Of a DNA stretch of 64,000 nucleotides, positions 12,521-29,596 are shown one piece after another (positions within the stretch are counted from its first letter, which is position 1; every line of letters starts with the position of its first letter). Source of the stretch: Lichtheimia corymbifera B2541 (taxonomy: Eukaryota; Mucoromycota; Mucoromycetes; Mucorales; Lichtheimiaceae). The notes beneath the pieces are model-generated. The model saw nothing but the letters and a program-made list of their open reading frames with translations. It ran no database searches and was not told where the DNA came from. A program made the position numbers and the translations under genes. The DNA is taken from NCBI GenBank assembly GCA_000697475.1, contig JNEU01001073.1, positions 1 to 64,000 on the forward strand, in the 5' to 3' direction.

Positions 12521-13647
12521 TTAATATCTACGGCTTCGGTCCCGGGATCGGTCTCTTCCACGGCCACCATAGCGATCTCTATATCCACGAGGACTTCTCG
12601 AACGCATACGCGGCCTCCGCCTATCGTCGCCATATCTTCCCCCTCCCCCCCCGCCGCCACCGTAGCCACGACTGCCACCGCCACCGCCACTATAACCACG
12701 GTAGCCTCCATCATAGCGACTTCCACCATATCCGCGGTCACGACGGTCATTGCTGTAAGATGAATATCTTTCAGGTGCAGCAGGTTTTTCAGGAGCTCCA
12801 TTTCGTACATTGCCGAGGCCGCCACCAAGACGACGTGGTTTCCAACCTTTAACAGTGCGTCCACGCTCAACATCCACAAGAATACGGCGTCCCAACATCT
12901 TTAAGCCATCAGCATCCTTGTATGCAGCTACATTTGAAAACAACATTAACAACTCCATAATTCCAACTACCCTCTGTCAACTTACCTCGCATGTCTTTTT
13001 CTCTCTCGTATTCAATGAATGCGTAACCACGTGATTTCCCATCAGGTGTTCGTACCAATCGCAACTATACAAAGCGGTCAGTCTCTTTCTTTACGCGTTT
13101 CCACCCTTCTCAAAGCAACATACATGTTTAACAGGACCGTATTGTTCAAACTCTCGCATCAAATCATCTTCTTGCAAATCGTAACTGAGTCGACCAATAA
13201 ACAGCGTATTGAAAGGATTGCCTTGGACTTTTTCATCTTTCTCAGGATCATCTAGATAGACGCATGTACTTAGCATTCCATCCCCTTGTCGACTATCAGG
13301 TCCCTTTACACGTCCAATATACATACATGTTGCGATCGCTGCTTCGAGTCGCTCATCTGCTTGTTTCTTTTTGTTCTCTGCCTACAATGCCATGAAGAAG
13401 GTGTTAGGGAGATGTACGGATACGTCTTGATCAGTGGTCGTCCTACCCTTTCTTTGCGTTTCTCTTCTAAAGTCTTCCAGGGGACGTAATCGGGGTCATA
13501 GTTTTTGAGCATGGGCAAGTAATCGGCAATGCCTGTGATGCGTGCGCCTGTACGTTTTCCAGGTTCTTTATCCAGAGGTGGTGCATATGGTAATGGAGGT
13601 CGTGGAGCGAACAACTTGAGCAGATTGGGTGGTAATTTATCGGTCAT
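12521..13647 (-). CDS. SNP1: U1 snRNP 70 kDa protein
   Basis: Predicted 289-residue U1-70K, the U1 snRNP subunit that binds stem-loop I of U1 snRNA and acts in 5' splice-site recognition in the nucleus. Exons: 13447-13647, 13327-13381, 13124-13251, 12986-13064, 12521-12927. The N-terminus carries the conserved APRPPLPY and [15 protein letters not shown] segment. The RRM spans about residues 92-170 with RNP2 LFIGRL and RNP1 RGYAFIEY. It is followed by the diagnostic [20 protein letters not shown]. The tail is a Gly/Tyr-rich RGG stretch and an Arg-Ser end, as usual for the family. It is divergent from THOC5 with 134 bases between start codons. Confidence 0.95.
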
Positions 13648-13781
13648 GGCGGCTAGATCAACATGTACACACAAGAGTCAAGAGAAAGAGTAGTCGTGGT
13701 TTTTTAAGCGGGCACGCCGGACTTTGGCTCTCCACTTCTTTCACTGTTGCAGCAGCACAAGCTACTATTCTCAACCTCGAC
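13648..13781. promoter_or_regulatory. Short divergent promoter of U1-70K and THOC5
   Basis: Only 134 bases separate the start codons of U1-70K (leftward) and THOC5 (rightward), so both promoters must share this interval. No clear TATA box is visible. Confidence 0.6.
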
Positions 13782-14675
13782 ATGCCAACAACCACACAGA
13801 CACAGCAATTGCAAGCCATTGCCGCCACAGCCAAAGATGCCCAGGATCTTCTCAGCAGTTACATGCAGCTCAAGCAAACGGTAAACAGTCTCGATTGGGG
13901 GAAGGAAGGACATGCAGCAAGATGGATCTGTAGTCACCACCAACACACATATGTACACGATATATAGGGAGAACCTCTACCTGACGACGGCCAAGAGCTT
14001 TTGGATACGCTGGATACTCTATATGATTTACATTCTTCCATGTACGCGGCTACACGAGATAGCAAACAAGAGACAGCCAATGCAAAATCGGCTATGGATG
14101 AAAAGCATATCGGCTTGCAGAACGTCATGTACGAAAAGCGCCATCTTTTGGAAGAGATTGTCAAATGCAGAGCCTTTCGGTAAAGTGTCCATGTCTACAA
14201 GTACAATACAATGGATGATGCTTATATGGGCAACATAGATCATTATATCAAGATGTGGAATTGGTCCCCATTGAAGAGTTCCATGCGCGTGCGCCCAAAG
14301 AATATTTGGAGAATCAAGATAATCCACATCAGCTCATGATCAACAGACTCAAATTTGAACAATTGGAACGAACAAGGTAACGTTGATGATAGGAATAGGA
14401 TATATGGGAAATCTTATCATTTGGGATAGTTTACGAGAACAACAAGAGAAACTCCAAGCTGAACGTTTGGCTCTGATACGAGAGAATCGCAAGGCTCAAG
14501 AAAAGTTGGATCGCTTTGACAAACTATTGGATGATTTTGTTCAAGTAAGTGTTGTTTTATGAAGGAGGTTTGTTGTTAGTGGTGGTAATTCATTGTCATG
14601 TAGGCTGCCACCCCATTGGAAGAGGCCTTGCAAGAGGAGGAGAAGAAAGCAACTACTACCACTATCGCATCATAA
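13782..14675 (+). CDS. THOC5: THO complex subunit 5 (short form)
   Basis: Predicted 211-residue protein matching the N-terminal part of THOC5/Fmip, a subunit of the THO/TREX complex that couples transcription to mRNA export. Exons: 13782-13880, 13968-14179, 14239-14376, 14430-14544, 14604-14675, in consistent phase. Diagnostic blocks are the helical YDLHSSMYAATRDSK, LQNVMYEKRHLLEEIVKCR and YQDVELVPIEEFHARAP (animal THOC5 has IDLVSLEEFYKEAP), then a long coiled coil to residue 190. Animal THOC5 is about 680 residues; here the RWD-containing C-terminal part is absent, so this is either the short form known from fungi or a reduced gene. It ends 100 bases before the convergent UVE1 gene. Confidence 0.85.
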
Positions 14676-14775
14676 CTTGTCCCATCATCTTCTTATTCAT
14701 TCACATCAATCAATCAATATGCCCCTTGTTCATCATATACGATTTAAACCAATACAGTGTCATTATTGTACATGT

Positions 14776-16851
14776 CTATGCTTTCTTTGTCTTCTTCCTA
14801 GATCGACTGCGAGTCCTCATTCCGACAATGGTTTCTTCTTCTTCTTCTTCCACAACGGTATTCTCCACAACAGCGTCTTCTTGTGTTTTAACCGCTACGG
14901 CTTTCTTTCGTTTGTTCGCCTTGATCGACTTTGGGACTACCTTCTTGTTGGCAATCCACACATCATCATCCACAGGGTATAGATCAAACAACTTGTACAA
15001 TTGGAATACGGCTTGCTCTACTCTTTCAATGTCAGATCCATTCCGTCAATCCATCCTATGTGTGTACCTTTTTCTTTTGCCTCAATCATCAAATCCACAT
15101 CATCGCTTGAAGGAGGTAGATTCTAATCAAGAAACATTTTAACATCCACAACAAACAACCATTGTATGACAACATTTTACCATAACCCTACAAGGATCCC
15201 TGTGAGCAACACACACGTTGTAGTAAATGGATTGAATGGACTTTTTACCTATCACTGTGAGCTCGTCGTTCGACAGCAGATACTGCACCAGGCCGAGATT
15301 CTGAATAGTGTTGCTATATAGAGAACAAATGTATACCCATTAAATATGCGTTTATAACCTTGACTTTTCGACTACCTTTGGTTTAATGCCTTTGCGATGC
15401 CATGTTTCATCAATGGCGGGCAAAAGGTCCAGTAATGTCTCAGAGGCTTCACCAGGATTGATGCTAAATGTATCAATAGGATGAATAACGTATCAAGAAT
15501 ATAACCACAATGCAACGCCAACTACATACTCGTGATGATGCCTACACACGATGCATATTAGCTCAAGCATGTACTTTCCAAATACATTCCCTTATGCTAC
15601 GTTACCAATCAAGCACCAAAGGGATGCCAAGTCGCTGGCACACTGGAAGTAGATCCGTGACAGAATACCCGAGTTCATCATTTTCCAACACCAATCGCCT
15701 CTTGATAGCATCGGTTAGATTCTTGTAGTTCTCTTCAAATCGCTATGGATGGTGTTAGCTTTTTTATGGATGCAACATCGAGTACAAAGGATACTTGCAG
15801 CTATGGCCGATGCTTTATCACCGTAAACACCACCCATGTGTCTTTTAAAATACTCAATATTAGCCTTGATGATTATGCCCAAAGTGTTACCGTGCTTACA
15901 TGATCATGATGGAATCAGGTGGAAGCTTCATCAAATCGAGCATTTCAGCGTGATCTGCATATGTATCGATGTCAGTGTTATGCATAATGCCTGTAGATTT
16001 GATATCCTACTATGTACTCACAGCTTAAATCACGGATCGTATTCTCTACCACATCGGGATTGGGAGAACCAAGCTGGTTAAACTGCCCAGGATGCAATGT
16101 CTATATGGGTTGTGTCCTGATTAGAGGGATTAAAAAGAAACAATGGTGTTCTATATACTTGCCAAGCGATGTTTGTACTTCGCTGCTAGTTCCCCGATGC
16201 TTTCAAGCTCACTCTTTGCAAAATCCAAAGAATAACTATACCCTAAATGTTAGTTGTAAGCCCTTCGTCACCCGTGTTTACCCACTCACCCATAGTCTTT
16301 GTGACCAGCAAAAGGAAAGATATCGCTTGACATCCTCATGAACTTTATCCCATGAGCTGCCAATGTTTGTTTGTGCCATTGTCAGTAAAAACCAGTTTTA
16401 AACTCTCCTTGTTTTCTGTATATACTACCTTCGTTCCATTCAATAAGTGTTGATAGATCTCGCACATTCTATGCAGCCCAACGATATCAATATTACTCAT
16501 CACCATAATAGCATAGCATAACACCTTACTTGTAATGCAAGCTCCTTTACAAAGTCGATTCCTTTTTGCCGGATGGTTTCTAAGATATAATGGTAAGGAA
16601 ACCATGGTGTACTACCTGAAAACCCTCTTTATACCAATGCGACAAGTTCTTGAGCAAAATATAGGAGGTTTCTGATGTCTGAGGATGGTATTGAGGCATC
16701 TAGGAAAAGGAGCTTATTAGCCTGCTGGAAGCCTTTTCTAACGAGTAGTGAACAAGATAATAACATACGCATAGCCCAGACGTCCTTTGTAGTTGCGTGG
16801 ATTTGGATGAACAAAGCGGCCTGCAGGCTTTTGTTTCATGAGAGTTGACAT
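14776..16851 (-). CDS. UVE1: UV damage endonuclease (UvdE/Uve1)
   Basis: Predicted 386-residue UvdE-family apurinic/UV-photoproduct endonuclease, a TIM-barrel metal enzyme that starts alternative excision repair by nicking 5' of cyclobutane dimers and 6-4 products. Sixteen exons: 16769-16851, 16635-16699, 16530-16579, 16429-16468, 16290-16356, 16163-16235, 16022-16100, 15900-15954, 15799-15841, 15606-15742, 15530-15541, 15376-15463, 15249-15313, 15181-15187, 15068-15122, 14776-15017. Landmarks in order: GRLGYACLNT, ALQNVRDL, HGIKFMRMSSDIFPF, HRLTLHPGQF, IMIIHMGGVYGDK, RLVLENDELG, PLVLDWHHHDINPG, RKGIKPKQHYSESR, RRAHSDRV and DLMIEAKEKEQAVF, carrying the metal-binding His, Glu and Asp residues. 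Two introns have GCAAGT donors; exons of 12 and 7 bases occur. The protein lacks the long N-terminal extension of fission-yeast Uve1 and ends in a basic tail that may act as a nuclear signal. Confidence 0.93.
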
Positions 16852-17048
16852 TTTAGATGAAAGAGAGGGGAGAAAGATCGGAAAAGGCGAGCTTCCGATT
16901 TGAGAGAACAATAATTTGTGATCATCGTCGATCGGCGGGGATTTTGTGTGCTCTGTGTTTGTTGCAGATGATGCATGATTTTTAGACCACTCAATTTATT
17001 AAGGTATTCGAAACTACAGATGACTAAGATGGTAACCAATAAGATAAG

Positions 17049-18395
17049 CTACAGATGGGAGCCTGTGTATCCAGGTGCCTTTTCTTTCAAGAGCTTTTCA
17101 GTGTAGTCCCAGAGGTCTTTGGCGTTCTTGTCAGATCGACAATAGTAATTGGGCGTGCTTGGCTTAGCATATGGCACCTACAACAAAAGCGTGATTAGAC
17201 ATCACTTGACCTACCCAATCCATTCATCCCACACTATGACATACATAATATTGACCCTTGATATCCTTTGTCTCTACGTCAGGGCTGGTTGCAAGATATA
17301 GCTGTGTCAATGCACCAAGCTCAGGCGTAATAAAAAAGGGGCTGACAGCATCACGTGTAATAAGGTTGCCATGACGATGAAGATCTGTTTTCACAGCGCC
17401 TGGATGGTTTGTATTGACATACACCTGTAACCATTGTCAGCTGATGTGACATAAAGATCTGCCAATCGATTACTTACATTATTAACACCCTTGTCCTTGA
17501 GACGCTTGTCTAGCTCGCGAGTAAACAGAATATTGGCAGCCTATACACCATGTAGAATGTCAGAATAGCATCTGACACTCCCTTCCTCCTGCTCGTTTAC
17601 TTGCCTTTGATTTACCATAATGGAGCCAACGGTTGTAGTATTTTTCATCATGCAATGTATCGTAGTTGATGCCTGCTGCCCAAGTCATGTAGTGTGCATG
17701 GGAGCTCACGTTGATGATGCGACTAGGAGCGGATTTCTCGAGCAATGGCAAAAGAAGCATGGTCAAGTAATAGTGTGCCACGTGATTCGTTCCAAATTGC
17801 ATCTCGAGACCTAAAGAAGATATTGTGTCATGAGATCAACTCTAAAAGAAAAGGCGGATGTTCATGGCATACCATCTTTGGATAAACCGTAGGGACAATT
17901 CATGACACCGGCGTTGTTCATCAAGCAATGCAATGTATCGTACTTTGCTGTAAATTCGTCGGCAAATTCTTTGACAGCTGCAAGCGACAAGAGATCCAAC
18001 TTCATACAATGGGCGCTGTTGTCCTTGCCAGTGATAGCCTTGATCTCATCCACCACTTTTTGACCCTTTTCCGTATTGCGACATGCCACGACACTAACAA
18101 TCCGAGAATTAGGAAAGTACATCCTTGTATCACATCGTGTGGCTCATCAAGCGCGCCACCTCGCTTATGCAAAAACATACATATGACAGTTCTTTTTGGC
18201 CATTTGTATCGCGCACACCTTGCCAATCTATTCGCAAAAGGAAACACCAGTGTAAGTCCCTTTGTTGTACAATGGCTGTGATGGCTACTCGATTGACCGA
18301 ATGCGTACCCCAGTGTTGCTGCCCGTGATGATGGCGACTTTGCCTGTCATGTCGGGAATGTCCGAAAACTCAAAGTGTTGACCGCCCCAAAACAT
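17049..18395 (-). CDS. Short-chain dehydrogenase/reductase (retinol dehydrogenase-like)
   Basis: Predicted 310-residue classical/extended SDR oxidoreductase using NAD(P)(H). Exons: 18309-18395, 18181-18227, 17873-18093, 17605-17810, 17478-17540, 17245-17424, 17049-17177. The nucleotide-binding motif is formed across the first join (TGSNTGIGK, a TGxxxGxG form), followed by HIVVACRN, NNAG (NAG motif), the catalytic Ser in IINVSSHAH and the Tyr-Lys pair in [11 protein letters not shown]. Resemblance is to retinol dehydrogenase/WWOX-type SDRs; substrate unknown. The fourth intron has a GCAAGT donor: only this choice restores [13 protein letters not shown]. The gene is divergent from an MFS permease, 452 bases between starts. 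Confidence 0.9.
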
Positions 18396-18847
18396 GTTGA
18401 AGAGATAGGAATAAAGAACAAATTTGTTTGCTGCTTGGTAATGTATTTATCAGTGTGTCTTGGTGTATCCAATTCTAAAGAGGTTTGCCGCTGACAAGGT
18501 GAATCTTACCATAAATCGTAGTGCCACATCATCCCCGACTTTTTTCATATTCCATCAGCAACTGATTACATTTGACATACGCTTGGAAAATCACATGGTG
18601 ATTGTTGCGGTTAAACCAAAAGTCCATAGCATTGACAGAGTTTGCTTTAATTACTCGCTTGTTATGTAAGCAGTAGTGGTAGTGGTGGTCGTTGTCGATA
18701 ATAAGGAGAGTTACTTGAGAGCATAACATCCATGCATAGTGACCAGCATTTTACTTGCATACAGCAGGCGCAAATGTATGGAGTTAAATCCTTACTTTCT
18801 ACCATTCTTGCTTCTTCTTCATTTATTCCTTTCTTCTCCTTCTTCTC
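18396..18847. other. Shared intergenic promoter region of SDR and Dal5-type permease
   Basis: Divergent intergenic region with no recognised gene or clear motif. If the two genes are co-regulated, the elements would lie here. Confidence 0.5.
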
Positions 18848-20782
18848 ATGATGACACCAAGCACATCCCATGACAACAAGGAAAAGATTCCTGTGGAAAT
18901 TGAAACCAAGTCCAATCCTGATAATGCTCTTGTTGAGAAACGGCTGCTGAGGTATTATACCTAGACATCCACCACCACGATCGCTGAAATCACTGACTTT
19001 TGGCTTTAGAAAATTGGATTGGAGATTGATCCCTCTATTATCACTCATGTATCTTTTGGCTTTTCTCGACCGGTAGGGATCATATTATCCTATATAGATA
19101 TAAAAGAATGACACGAGCCCTTTCTAGATCCAACATTGGTAACGCCAAACTCGGCGGTTTGCAGCGAGATCTCGGTCTCAGTCACTTTGAATACCAGTGG
19201 ACATTGTCAATATTCTTTTTTGGTTACATCTTTATGCAAGTTCCATCCAATATCGTTATGCGACGCTGGCGACCTTCCACTTGGCTTGGTGTTTTGATGG
19301 GGTAAAGAAAAGACCCTCCACTCTACCTTTTCTGGATGCATAGTTAAAGCATGATATGTACTATGTAGAGCATGGGGAATCATTGCAACATGCATGGCTG
19401 CATGTCATGATTTTGCTGGAATCGTCGTGTGTCGTTTGCTTTTGGGTGCATGTGAAGCAGGTAATAATACTAGTAGTAATTTATTTGCAGTTGACATTCC
19501 ATTGACTGATCCAAAAACTTCATGTGGCCCTTTTCCCGGTCCCAGGCTTTTTCCCAGGGGTCATTTACTGTATGTATGCATTCCTAGCTTCTAATTTACA
19601 CAATAAGGAAATCACTACTGACATTTACCACACCCATAGTGCTAAGCATCTGGTATATGCGGAAAGAATATGCACGTCGTGCAGGGCTCTTTTTCTCCTT
19701 CTCATCACTTGCAGGAGCATTTGGTGGCCTCCTTGCATATGCGTAAGGAAAACAAACACTTTTCCAGATTAAACATGTTTCCGTTCCTGGCTCACACATA
19801 TACACACACACGCAATATGTAGTATCAGTCAAATACCCACAGACCGATTACATAGTTGGCAATGGTAAATCTTTGTACATAACATAGTATGTTAGATACT
19901 AAGCTATTATATAGGCTTTTTATTCTTGAGGGTATACCATCCGTTATCCTTGCAGCATTCTCAGCATGGTACCTTCCCGACAAGGCGGAAAGTGCAACGT
20001 TTCTTACAATGGAAGAACGGACGCTGCAAAAAGAACGATTGGAACGGGACGCAGGCGCATCACAAGACCAAGTGCCCTTTTCTTGGGCAGCTGCATTTTC
20101 TGTGTTTCGGGATTGGAAGCTTTATGCATACATGGTGATTTACTTGTTGGGAACATGTGCGTTGCAAGGTGTTACTTTATTCTTGCCCAGTATAGTAATG
20201 AACACAGGCACTTGGTCACATGCTCAATCCCAAGCACTTACAACGCCGCCTTATGTATTGTCGTTCTTGGGTACACTATTGGTCAGCTACAGCTCAGATC
20301 GATTCTTTGATAGAGCATACCACATGATGGCATGTAATCTTATTGGCATCATTGGTTTCCTGGTGCTTATCCTTCTTCCCCCTGATCAAGTAGCAGGTCA
20401 ATATACGGGTGCATGCTTAGTCGTCATTGGTGTTTACTGCAATGTACCACCCAAAGTATCATGGTTCAGCAATAATTTCGGTGGCGATACTCGACGTGCT
20501 ATTGCATCCGCAGTGATTGTCTCCTTTGGCATGGCTGGTGGTGCTCTCGGCGGTCAAATCTACTATGATCCACCAAATTACACCCATGGTAACACCATCG
20601 CACTCGCTTGTCTTGCTGCACAAACTGTCATTGTGTTTACGTTACGCACGATGCTCGCTCGAGAAAATCGTCGTAGGGACGAGATTGCCAATAACGCCCA
20701 TGCCAGGGATCTTGAGTTGTTGCGTTACGGTGGACCCGCTATGGCAGGAGATAGACATCCAGATTATCGCTATGTGTTATAA
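18848..20782 (+). CDS. MFS permease, anion:cation symporter (Dal5/Tna1) type
   Basis: Predicted 489-residue membrane transporter of the allantoate/nicotinate permease group of the MFS. Eight exons: 18848-18951, 19010-19072, 19128-19301, 19369-19460, 19546-19569, 19640-19742, 19823-19864, 19915-20782. Signatures: KLDWRLIPLLSLMYLLAFLDR ahead of SNIGNAKLGGL (family FLDRxNIGNA), FGYIFMQVPSNIVMRR, CRLLLGACEAGFFPG (family RxxLGxxEAGFxPG) and RRAGLFFSFSSLAGAFGGLLAYA. Twelve membrane helices are expected. Typical substrates are nicotinate, allantoate, pantothenate or related anions; none can be assigned. One exon is only 24 bases (FFPGVIY). Confidence 0.9.
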
Positions 20783-21020
20783 ACAGACATTTGTATAGTA
20801 TTATGACCTAAATATATATATACATGCATACACATCACAGCAGTTGTACAGTTGGATTTTCGCGCTTTATGTATAAAATGTATCCGATTGTAGCAGCAGC
20901 AGCAGCAGATATTGAGGGGCAAAATACTGTAAAGGGAAGAATGAAAGGTAAAAAAAAAAGAAGAGAAACAGGGGAAAAAAGGGGATAATAAAGCGAGTCT
21001 ATAATACACAAAGAAAATCA

Positions 21021-27511
<6,491 letters not shown>

Positions 27512-29596
27512 TTTGATGAAGGAGGGAGGATGCTCTCGAGAACGTATAGTCCGACCAGTACCGCTATTCCTCTATATACAACAAGTGAATAAGTGTGTGT
27601 GTGTGTGAGTATCTCGTCATCAACAACATAATATCCCATTCATCCACCCACCCAACCCACCCACCCCCAACCAACTCCTCCTCCTCTTCTTCCTCTCTTT
27701 TGCATGTTGCACACTGCAACTGTGCCACCTATTTCTTCTCTCAACTCGCGTTCCATATAATAAGGACCGTTGTCATCTTGTCTCCTTCATTGTCGTCATT
27801 GGCTCATGGCTCTCTTGGTGTCACCAGCTGGCTGCTGTGCCTGAAGCTTTCCTTTGTGGACGATGGGCGGACTGGACGACAATCGACTACTGACGGGCCA
27901 GGTTGTGTTCGGCATGGACTCATCTCTCACCTCTCCATGGACCACCTCTCCCACCCTCTCCCACTCTCTCCATCATGTTGTACCCTGTGATTGACTCCGA
28001 AAGACCTACCGATCAAAAGGCAACTGAGTAGGTGCGATTATGACAAAGACTCCGTTTCTATGAGCTGATCGTGAAAGAGCAAACGAGAAGGCTCCAAACA
28101 GTGCAAACCACCTCTGTGTCGACTAAACAAGAAAAAAAGAGAGGTAGGAAAGCAAAATGTTTTTCTCTCTCCCTCTATCAAATTCAATTTTTCTTGTTCA
28201 GCGTTTCGCAACCAAAATCTGGTGGGCGCACTTTAACGGAGATTGCCACACACAACACACACAACACACCCACCCACACGACACGCATGCCCTGCCTGCC
28301 TGCCTGCCTGGTGAATCTAACACACAATCAATCCAATTCATTCATTCATTCAATTGTTGTTTTATCTCATTCAATAAATCAATGGTATTATCATCATAAG
28401 AAAGAGTGTGGAGTGAGGGAAGATTAGCCTAACTGATATTGTGTGTGTGCGTGTTCCATTCATACTTTGTAAGCAAATCTCCTTTTCCTTTTCCCTTCTC
28501 TCTCTTCCTCTCCCCCATGTAAATGATTTACAATAATACATAAAAAACGAATCATTTGAATGCATATTGGAAACGTGATGTTTTTATTGTGGCCAATACT
28601 TTGCATATAAACACACGACTGCTTATACTGGGTGCTGTGGAGAAAGAAAGGGGGGGAGAGTCCAAGGCAACAACGCACAGCTTTGGGGATACATGTATCC
28701 ATATAAGGTTAGGTCGGCTGTTTAAGATAGCCCTACTTGTTTACGTATGTGCCTGCTGCTGGCTGCTGATGGTGATCATCTCACACAAGCCCACCTGAAA
28801 GAAAACCAACCACAGCATCAGCCTTGTGTTCCCAAACCTTCTTACCCGCCATTTTAAAAAATAGTCCACGTTTGAATTGGTGCGGTCTCATCCTTAGTCC
28901 TTGAAACCACGTCCAGTATATTAAAGGTTCTATTTCAAACGCAATCTGTATTCCATAAAAGAACGGACCAATAGTAACAAATTGTATTGTTCTCGTATGT
29001 TGGTGGTAGATTCACGCCACACACGCTTCCTCCTACCAAAAGTATCATTATCCGATTACTCTCGCTTGTCCATGTTTACCCACAGTAGCGACTGCTTGAG
29101 AATTTCCTTCATCCCCACCACCATAGCCTTCAGCGATAGTTTTCACGTGACACTAGAGAATAACTTTGGCAATCATTATTTACACTCTTTGACACCTATT
29201 TTGGTGGATAGTATCAAAAGAGAGAAATGATCGTAGCAGCATGCATCATAATGCTTTGGTTGCTACATCGGTGGCACCAGGTGGTATACACAAACACAAA
29301 AGTGAGTTGACAGCTGCTGACAACAACACCACCTTTGTGGTTACATCTTATGTAAGAGCATAACACGTAAACGAGTACAAACGTAGTTTCAGGGCGCTGT
29401 AAAGCAGTTTTTGACAAAGATCCACACATTTGTATCACCCCGCTCCAGTCACTCATCCCACATGGCAATAATCAAACATATACATGTGTACAACAATAAC
29501 GCAAATGCTATTAACAAGTTGATCAGGGATACTAATAAGAGATAATATGGGTTGTGCGGATGTTTTTGGAGGTGGGGGGGAAATGGGAATGCTAAA
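27512..29596. other. Non-coding, promoter of CHD gene and 3' flank of sulfite reductase gene
   Basis: No gene is supported. The part next to the CHD start is pyrimidine-rich (runs of CTCTCTCC and CACCCACCC) with short CA and CACAACACAC tracts near 28250-28280, typical of fungal promoters and leaders. The rest shows no recognisable RNA gene or repeat. Confidence 0.55.

Noticed and set aside
28240..28300. Telomere-like or satellite repeat
   Set aside because: Only short CACAACACAC and CCTGCCTG runs, typical of promoter simple sequence.
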